Positions 6,799 through 10,732 of a DNA stretch of 12,732 nucleotides are shown here, in pieces (position 1 is the stretch's first letter; each line of letters opens with the position of its first letter). Position numbers and translations under genes: made by a program. The DNA lies in assembly GCA_902795985.1 (NCBI GenBank), contig CADBNG010000351.1, forward strand, positions 1 to 12,732, in the 5' to 3' direction. The notes under the pieces were generated by a model that was given only the letters and a program-made list of their open reading frames with translations, was not told where the DNA came from and searched no databases. This stretch comes from an uncultured Lachnospiraceae bacterium. GTDB lineage: Bacteria; Bacillota_A; Clostridia; Lachnospirales; Lachnospiraceae.

Positions 6799-6821
6799 GC
6801 GAAGGGGACAGTCCCTTTCGC
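6799..6821. repeat. GGGGACAGTCCC-core palindrome, lepB-rbgA spacer, copy 1
   Basis: GCGAAGGGGAC, a central A at 6810, and GTCCCTTTCGC form a 23-base palindrome with one G-T pair. It starts two bases after the lepB-family stop codon. An outer GGAGC/GCTCC pair (6796-6800, 6828-6832) encloses it. It belongs to the same family as 4191-4229. Confidence 0.8.
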
Positions 6822-6847
6822 CCCCCTGCTCCGTCCCCTGCGGCCCA

Positions 6848-6876
6848 GGTCCGAAGGGGACAGTCCCTTTCGGACC
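6848..6876. repeat. GGGGACAGTCCC-core palindrome, lepB-rbgA spacer, copy 2
   Basis: Arms 6848-6861 and 6863-6876 meet around an A at 6862, 29 bases in all with one G-T pair. It has the same orientation as the copy at 6799-6821. The sequence CTTTTCGTTT follows, so the hairpin could act as a partial terminator between the lepB-family gene and rbgA. The core is shared with the other copies while the outer bases differ but remain self-complementary. Confidence 0.8.
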
Positions 6877-6906
6877 CTTTTCGTTTCAGGACAGAAGGAA
6901 AGACAG

Positions 6907-7758
6907 ATGGATATTCAGTGGTATCCCGGTCATATGACCAAAGCAAAACGGCAGATGGAGGAAGACAGGAAGCTTGTGGATCTGGTGATCGAGCTTCTGG
7001 ATGCCCGCGCGCCCCGTTCGTCGGGCAATCCCGACATTGTATCGCTGGCTGCGGGAAAGGCCCGTCTCGTCATTCTGAACAAGGCCGATCTGGCGGACGA
7101 AGCGGCAAACCGCCGCTGGAAGGAATGGTATGAGGCCCAGGGGATCCCGGTCCTGACGGCAGACGCGAGAAAAGCCGCCACTTTCCGTTCCCTTTCCGCC
7201 CTGACGGAGAAAGCCTGCGCGGAAAAACGGAAAAGGGATGCGGCAAGAGGAATCAAAAACCGGCCGATCCGCGCGATGGTCGTGGGCATTCCCAACGTCG
7301 GCAAGTCCACCTTTATCAATTCCTATGCCGGGAAGGCGGTGGCAAAAACCGGCAATAAACCCGGCGTGACAAAAGGCCGTCAGTGGATCCGCCTTGGAAA
7401 GAACCTGGAGCTCCTGGATACGCCCGGCATTCTCTGGCCGAAATTTGAAGATGAAGCCATCGGGGAGCGGCTGGCCATGATCGGTTCGATCCGGGACGAC
7501 ATCCTCGGGATCGGGGAACTGGGAGCGCTCCTGATCGATTTCTTAAAGGAGAATTATCCCGGCGTTCTTACGGAACGCTACGGCGCGGATGAAACAAAGG
7601 ACGGCGCCGGCATTCTCTATGAAATCGGCAGCCGGCGCGGCTGTCTGGTCAAAGGCAGCCTGATTTCCTATGAAAAAGCGGCAGCGGTTCTTCTGGACGA
7701 GTTCCGCAGCGGGAAGCTCGGAAGGATTTCGCTGGAGCTTCCGGAAGAGGAAATGTGA
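6907..7758 (+). CDS. rbgA: Ribosome biogenesis GTPase RbgA (YlqF)
   Basis: A 283-residue circularly permuted GTPase that helps the last steps of large ribosomal subunit assembly. The G motifs appear in permuted order: G4 NKAD (58-61), then G1 GIPNVGKST (127-135), G2 around Thr155 in KPGVTKG, and G3 DTPG (171-174). The N terminus IQWYPGHMTKA carries the conserved His9 used for GTP hydrolysis in this family. A C-terminal ANTAR-like helical domain follows from about 195. The ATG at 6907 has AAGGAA six bases upstream. An in-frame extension up to 6763 runs through the two palindromes and is rejected. Together with rplS, engB and rnhB it fits a ribosome and housekeeping cluster. Confidence 0.95.
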   Translation: MDIQWYPGHMTKAKRQMEEDRKLVDLVIELLDARAPRSSGNPDIVSLAAGKARLVILNKADLADEAANRRWKEWYEAQGIPVLTADARKAATFRSLSALTEKACAEKRKRDAARGIKNRPIRAMVVGIPNVGKSTFINSYAGKAVAKTGNKPGVTKGRQWIRLGKNLELLDTPGILWPKFEDEAIGERLAMIGSIRDDILGIGELGALLIDFLKENYPGVLTERYGADETKDGAGILYEIGSRRGCLVKGSLISYEKAAAVLLDEFRSGKLGRISLELPEEEM

Positions 7759-7799
7759 TCCCGAAACCGGCAGTAACGGCAGCAGAATGAGGCAGACGC

Positions 7800-8456
7800 A
7801 TGACAAAAAAAGAAGAAGCGCAGCTGAAGCGTGAAAAAAGACTGGAAGAAGAAAAACAACGCGTCGAAACCCTTCTTTTCTACGAAAAGAAATATTCCGC
7901 GTACGGCCATATCTGCGGAGTGGACGAGGTCGGCCGCGGACCGCTTGCGGGTCCTGTGGTTGCCGGAGCGGTGATCCTTCCGCCGGACGCGAGGATTCTT
8001 TACATCAACGATTCCAAAAAGCTTTCCCAAAAACGCCGGGAAGAGCTTTTTGATGAAATCATGGAAAAAGCCGAAGCCGTGGGCATCGGCATTATCGGCG
8101 AACAGCGCATCGATGAAATCAATATTCTCCAGGCAACCTACGAAGCCATGCGCCAGGCCATCCATAAGCTTTCCATCGCGCCGGACTGCCTTCTGAACGA
8201 CGCCGTGACAATCCCGGACATCCTGATCCCCCAGGTGCCCATTATCAAGGGAGATTCCAAAAGCCAGAGCATTGCCGCCGCCAGCATCATCGCCAAGGTC
8301 TTCCGTGACCGGATGATGGAAGAGTTCGACGAAATGTATCCCGAATATCATTTTGCTTCCAATAAGGGCTACGGCACGGCGGAGCATATCGAAGCGATTC
8401 GAAAATACGGCCCCTGTGAAATCCACAGAAGGACGTTCATTACGAAATTTATCTGA
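7800..8456 (+). CDS. rnhB: Ribonuclease HII
   Basis: A 218-residue type 2 RNase H, which removes ribonucleotides and RNA primers from RNA-DNA hybrids. The family signature CGVDEVGRGPLAGPVVAGAV holds the first two metal ligands, Asp42 and Glu43. NDSKKLSQKRREEL, KGDSKSQSIAAASIIAKVFRD and NKGYGTAEHIEAIRKYGPC follow in the usual order, and HRRTF is near the end. A 35-residue, highly charged N-terminal helix (KKEEAQLKREKRLEEEKQR) precedes the core; similar extensions occur in Bacillota. GAGG at 7789-7792 lies seven bases before the ATG. The gene starts 41 bases after rbgA and is likely co-transcribed. Confidence 0.95.
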   Translation: MTKKEEAQLKREKRLEEEKQRVETLLFYEKKYSAYGHICGVDEVGRGPLAGPVVAGAVILPPDARILYINDSKKLSQKRREELFDEIMEKAEAVGIGIIGEQRIDEINILQATYEAMRQAIHKLSIAPDCLLNDAVTIPDILIPQVPIIKGDSKSQSIAAASIIAKVFRDRMMEEFDEMYPEYHFASNKGYGTAEHIEAIRKYGPCEIHRRTFITKFI

Positions 8457-8462
8457 ACTGCG

Positions 8463-8478
8463 CAGGGCGGCTGCCCTG
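8463..8478 (+). terminator. Small hairpin after rnhB
   Basis: CAGGGC-GGCT-GCCCTG begins seven bases after the rnhB stop. The downstream sequence (GCAGTACTTTAAGG) has only a short T stretch, so termination would be weak. A second dyad, TCCGGA-TT-TCCGGA (8495-8508), follows. The remainder of the 203-base gap to yraN holds T-rich sequence and no convincing promoter. Confidence 0.35.
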
Positions 8479-8659
8479 GCAGTACTTTAAGGCGTCCGGA
8501 TTTCCGGAGCTGTCATAGCAGAGTTCTTTTCTGCGTTTGTTTCCTTTAAAGTCTGAATTTTACACGAATTCTATACCCGTTTCTTCTCGCAAGAGGCTTT
8601 TTTTCCAATACCGGTATTTCTCCGGCATCTTTTCACTTAGCAAAACAGGAGGAGACACT

Positions 8660-9019
8660 ATGAGCACCAGAACCACCGGCAATATCTGGGAGGAGGCCGC
8701 CGAGCAGTGGCTGACCGATCGCGGCTATACCATTCTCGAGCGTAATTTTCACTGCAAATTCGGAGAGATCGACCGGATCGCCTGTAAGGACAATACGATC
8801 GTTTTCGTAGAAGTCAAATACCGCAGCAGCGGAAAAAGCGGCTACGGCGAGGAAGCCATCCCCTTTGCCAAACGCAAAAAAATCTGCGCCACCGCGGATT
8901 ATTACCGGATGAAAAACGGCCTGACGGAAAGGTACGGATTCCGGTTTGACGTGATTGCGATTAATTACGGGGAACTGAGGCATTATGAAAACGCGTTTGA
9001 GTATGTGGGGAGGTTTTGA
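8660..9019 (+). CDS. yraN: YraN family protein (UPF0102), endonuclease-like fold
   Basis: A 119-residue member of the YraN/UPF0102 family, which has the PD-(D/E)XK nuclease-like fold and no well-established role. The metal-site pattern is complete: Glu12 in the first helix, GEID (35-38) and FVEVKYR with Glu51 and Lys53. The YGxxxxxxxxxKRKKI segment follows. The ATG at 8660 was chosen because a near-perfect AGGAGGA (8647-8653) sits six bases upstream and the product then has family length; the open frame back to 8537 has no such support. yraN after rnhB is common. The very end (YVGRF) is encoded by a GGAGGTTTTGAG that reappears at 9471-9482. Confidence 0.92.
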   Translation: MSTRTTGNIWEEAAEQWLTDRGYTILERNFHCKFGEIDRIACKDNTIVFVEVKYRSSGKSGYGEEAIPFAKRKKICATADYYRMKNGLTERYGFRFDVIAINYGELRHYENAFEYVGRF

Positions 9020-9066
9020 GGGGCGAAGGCTCGAGAGAATACGTAAAGGCATTACATTAAACGTAT

Positions 9067-9094
9067 TTGCACATTACACGCAGCATGATATCCT
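9067..9094 (+). promoter_or_regulatory. Candidate promoter of the small toxin gene
   Basis: TTGCAC (9067-9072) and TATCCT (9089-9094) are 16 bases apart, and TG-A directly before the -10 (9086-9088) makes it an extended -10. The -10 lies inside an inverted repeat GCAGCA/TGCTGC (9080-9085, 9100-9105). The transcript would start near 9101 and end at the terminator at 9281-9317, about 215 nt. Confidence 0.45.
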
Positions 9095-9133
9095 GTTATT
9101 GCTGCGGAACCACCGCCGGATGGGGGGTGAGAA

Positions 9134-9157
9134 CTATGTTTAAAGCAGCCTTATCTT
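9134..9157 (+). repeat. Direct repeat, copy a, over the toxin start codon
   Basis: A 24-base segment that begins two bases before the toxin ATG and covers its first seven codons. It matches 9319-9342 at 21 of 24 positions; all three differences are C/T transitions. The second copy is the predicted 5' end of the antisense RNA. Confidence 0.85.
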
Positions 9158-9225
9158 TTGTAATCTCCGTTGGAGCAAGTGTAATAGCATATTACATTTG
9201 CAAGCGGCTGGATGGAGATGAATAG
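9136..9225 (+). CDS. Small hydrophobic peptide, putative type I toxin (Fst-like)
   Basis: A 29-residue peptide: a short start (MFKAAL), one hydrophobic helix of about 18 residues (SFVISVGASVIAYYI, roughly 5-21) and a charged tail CKRLDGDE. This layout is that of type I toxins such as Fst, which insert in the membrane and whose tails also carry an LD-acidic run; true homology is not shown. A strong GGGGGG run (9122-9127) and GAG give the ribosome-binding site. An in-frame GTG at 9127 would add three residues and is less likely. The main support is context: promoter, start-codon repeat, bidirectional terminator and a convergent antisense promoter. The gene stands 116 bases after yraN and is locally richer in A+T than its neighbours. 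Confidence 0.72.
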   Translation: MFKAALSFVISVGASVIAYYICKRLDGDE

Positions 9226-9280
9226 ATTGTTCGCAGCCAGCACAGCTGTTTATGCCTGTAACAACGGGTATAAAAAGCGG

Positions 9281-9317
9281 GAACCCCTCGAAGAGGCACC
9301 TTCGGGGGGTTCTTTTT
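9281..9317. terminator. Shared bidirectional terminator of toxin mRNA and antisense RNA
   Basis: A 13-base stem (9281-9293 with 9300-9312, one G-T pair) has the loop AGGCAC. TTTTT (9313-9317) follows on the + strand. On the minus strand CCGC and then TTTTT (9276-9272) follow, so it ends transcripts from both sides. Confidence 0.88.
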
Positions 9318-9318
9318 A

Positions 9319-9342
9319 CTATGCTTAAAGCAGTTTTATCTT
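9319..9342 (-). repeat. Direct repeat, copy b, at the 5' end of the antisense RNA
   Basis: This is the second copy of the toxin start region. Read on the + strand it would encode only MLKAVLSLH and then stop, and it has no ribosome-binding site, so it is not a gene. Its right border coincides with the predicted start point of the minus-strand transcript, and similarity stops there. Confidence 0.8.
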
Positions 9343-9348
9343 TACATT

Positions 9349-9377
9349 AGTTTAATTCGTCATTGAAGAATTGTCAA
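9349..9377 (-). promoter_or_regulatory. Promoter of the antisense RNA
   Basis: On the minus strand a perfect -35 TTGACA (9372-9377) is followed after 17 bases by TAAACT (9349-9354), which matches the -10 consensus at four of six positions. It is the best -35 seen in the window, and it points toward the toxin gene. Strong promoters are usual for type I antitoxin RNAs. Confidence 0.65.
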
Positions 9378-9521
9378 CTGATGATACGTAATTATATGAA
9401 CAAATTCGTAAACCAGTTATCCGGAATATGATCCATTGGATTAAATACCCGGGGCAGCACATAATGCTGTGGAGGTTTTGAGATCATTCGCTGATTTTCG
9501 TGATCGTTGCATTTTCTTCTT

Positions 9522-9549
9522 TTGATGAGTACAATAAAATAGTTAAAAT
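9522..9549 (+). promoter_or_regulatory. Promoter of the LysR-type gene
   Basis: TTGATG (9522-9527) and TAAAAT (9544-9549) are spaced by 16 bases, giving a leader of about 43 bases. A second, overlapping pair, TTGCAT (9507-9512) and TACAAT (9530-9535) at 17 bases, could also serve. Between the antisense promoter (9377) and this site I see AT-rich sequence, a CAGCA/TGCTG dyad at 9455-9469 and no gene. Confidence 0.55.
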
Positions 9550-9598
9550 ACTGGCATCACTCTGTTTTTAGTAAAAGGGTTTTTGAACGGGGATCTGC

Positions 9599-10513
9599 AT
9601 GAATACGGAATACCTCAGATATTTTATAGCGGCCTGCAAATACGGAAGCATTCTGGAAGCTTCCAGAAATCTGTACATCACAGCCCAGGGGATGGGCGCA
9701 GGGATTCACCGGCTGGAAAAATCCATCGGCATCAAGCTGATCGAGAACCACTATAACGGGGTACGGCCGACGGAATTCGGAAAAATGTTTTATGAGGAAG
9801 CGGTTCTTGCCTGCAAGGCAGTGGACCGTCTGGATGAGCTTGCCCGGGAATACCGGGAAAACCAGAAGGAAATCGTAACCGTCGGCGTCGTCGGCACCAG
9901 CAAGTTCAGCCATGGGATCCAGAGCGGGATCACCGAGTTTCAGAAAGCGAATCCGGATATCGGTGTGAAAGGCAAGCTGGTCATCAAAGAGGACGGGCAG
10001 GAGCTGATCTCGGATGTTCGGGAGGGCAATATCGATATCGGTCTGTTCTTCCATATTAAAGAAGAAGAGGAATTCTGTTATCATACCATCAGCCCGTACA
10101 GCCGTCTTATGCTTCTGATCAATGCCGGACATCCGCTTACGGATAAAGGCGCCGTCCGATGGACGGATATCCGGGAGCTTCGGTATGTTGCGGCAGCGCC
10201 GCAGGATCCGTTTATCAATCTTTTGAATGCCGTATGTGCCGGGTACGGCTTCGCCCCGGAGACGATTTTTTACAGTACGGAAAATTCGCAGAACGCCCGG
10301 TTCATCGATCAGAATATCTGCGCGATGTTTGTGAGAGAATGCTATGCGGATACAATCCTTCAGTTCTGCAAAAATACCGTGCTTCTGCCGGTTCAGCCGG
10401 AAGTATCGGCGGCCTGTTCCTGGTTCTGCAGAAAGAACGACCCGTTTGAAGGAGACAGAGGACTTTTCCGGGATTCGCTTCAGGAATATTCCCGGATGGT
10501 ATTTTCCTGGTAA
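9599..10513 (+). CDS. LysR family transcriptional regulator
   Basis: A 304-residue LysR-type regulator. The N-terminal winged helix-turn-helix (about 1-60) shows the family pattern YFIAACKYGSILEASRNLYI, then TAQGMGAGIHRLEKSIGIKLIE. Its recognition helix reads QGMGAGIHRLE instead of the common QPALSRQIKxLE, so its DNA target may be unusual. A linker helix (about 60-88) leads to the effector-binding domain, which starts at VTVGVVGTSKF (93-103). The effector cannot be read. ACGGGGAT before the ATG serves as ribosome-binding site. The gene is followed by a terminator and then, in the same direction, by a glycyl radical enzyme. The interlocked dyads at 10616-10653 are a likely target, which would make this the local activator or repressor. 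Confidence 0.9.
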   Translation: MNTEYLRYFIAACKYGSILEASRNLYITAQGMGAGIHRLEKSIGIKLIENHYNGVRPTEFGKMFYEEAVLACKAVDRLDELAREYRENQKEIVTVGVVGTSKFSHGIQSGITEFQKANPDIGVKGKLVIKEDGQELISDVREGNIDIGLFFHIKEEEEFCYHTISPYSRLMLLINAGHPLTDKGAVRWTDIRELRYVAAAPQDPFINLLNAVCAGYGFAPETIFYSTENSQNARFIDQNICAMFVRECYADTILQFCKNTVLLPVQPEVSAACSWFCRKNDPFEGDRGLFRDSLQEYSRMVFSW

Positions 10514-10540
10514 AAGGAATTGCCGGGGCTTCTTCATCAG

Positions 10541-10566
10541 GGATCGGGCTAACCGGTCCTTTATTT
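10541..10566 (+). terminator. Terminator after the LysR-type gene
   Basis: The stem GGATCGG/CCGGTCC (10541-10547, 10553-10559, one T-G pair) with loop GCTAA is followed by TTTATTT. It separates the regulator from the glycyl radical enzyme transcript. A further dyad, CGAAGC-N8-GCTTCG, lies at 10575-10594. Confidence 0.7.
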
Positions 10567-10615
10567 ATAGCGGACGAAGCAGAATTACGCTTCGAATACA
10601 GCTGCTGAAAGTATG

Positions 10616-10653
10616 AACATCCGGTTGAATGCACAAACCGGATGTTTGCATTC
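10616..10653. promoter_or_regulatory. Interlocked inverted repeats upstream of the glycyl radical enzyme gene, possible operator
   Basis: AACATCCGGTT (10616-10626) is the exact reverse complement of AACCGGATGTT (10636-10646). GAATGCA (10627-10633) is the exact reverse complement of TGCATTC (10647-10653). The order is A, B, CA, A', B' with no gaps. A third option, GTTTGC/GCAAAC (10644-10649, 10655-10660), overlaps the end. The first dyad is centred about 75 bases before the expected transcription start, where LysR-type regulators commonly bind. If transcribed from further upstream, the same arms could form a pseudoknot. Confidence 0.55.
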
Positions 10654-10670
10654 GGCAAACACTCTGCTGA

Positions 10671-10699
10671 TACATAAGAAATCCGGGCTCCTGTATAAT
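10671..10699 (+). promoter_or_regulatory. Candidate promoter of the glycyl radical enzyme gene
   Basis: A perfect TATAAT (10694-10699) has a poor -35, TACATA (10671-10676), at 17 bases. A good -10 with a weak -35 is typical of a promoter that needs an activator, in line with the dyads just upstream. The start would be near 10706. Confidence 0.5.
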
Positions 10700-10732
10700 A
10701 CAAACAGATTGTTGTTACCGGAGGATATAACA

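Larger units (their letters stand above)
9272..9342 (-). ncRNA. Putative antisense antitoxin RNA of the type I module
   Basis: From the minus-strand promoter at 9349-9377 a transcript would start near 9342, run through the second repeat copy, and end at the shared hairpin with its TTTTT (9276-9272), about 70 nt. Its first 24 bases are complementary to the toxin start region (21 Watson-Crick pairs, one G-U, two C-A mismatches). Its terminator hairpin is the exact complement of the toxin mRNA terminator, so the two loops could kiss. This is the arrangement of RNA I and RNA II of the Enterococcus pAD1 par locus. Pairing would cover the start codon and block translation. Confidence 0.65.

Noticed and set aside
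8537..8659. N-terminal extension of YraN from 8537
   Set aside because: The ATG at 8660 has a near-perfect AGGAGGA, and the extension is T-rich sequence with no family match.
9321..9350. Nine-codon open frame (MLKAVLSLH) as a second small toxin gene
   Set aside because: It has no ribosome-binding site, lies right after a terminator and stops before any hydrophobic helix. It is better explained as the antisense RNA's repeat.
9398..9482. Short frames starting ATGAACAAATTC and ATGATCCATTGG
   Set aside because: Both are very short, lack a Shine-Dalgarno and show no recognisable peptide.
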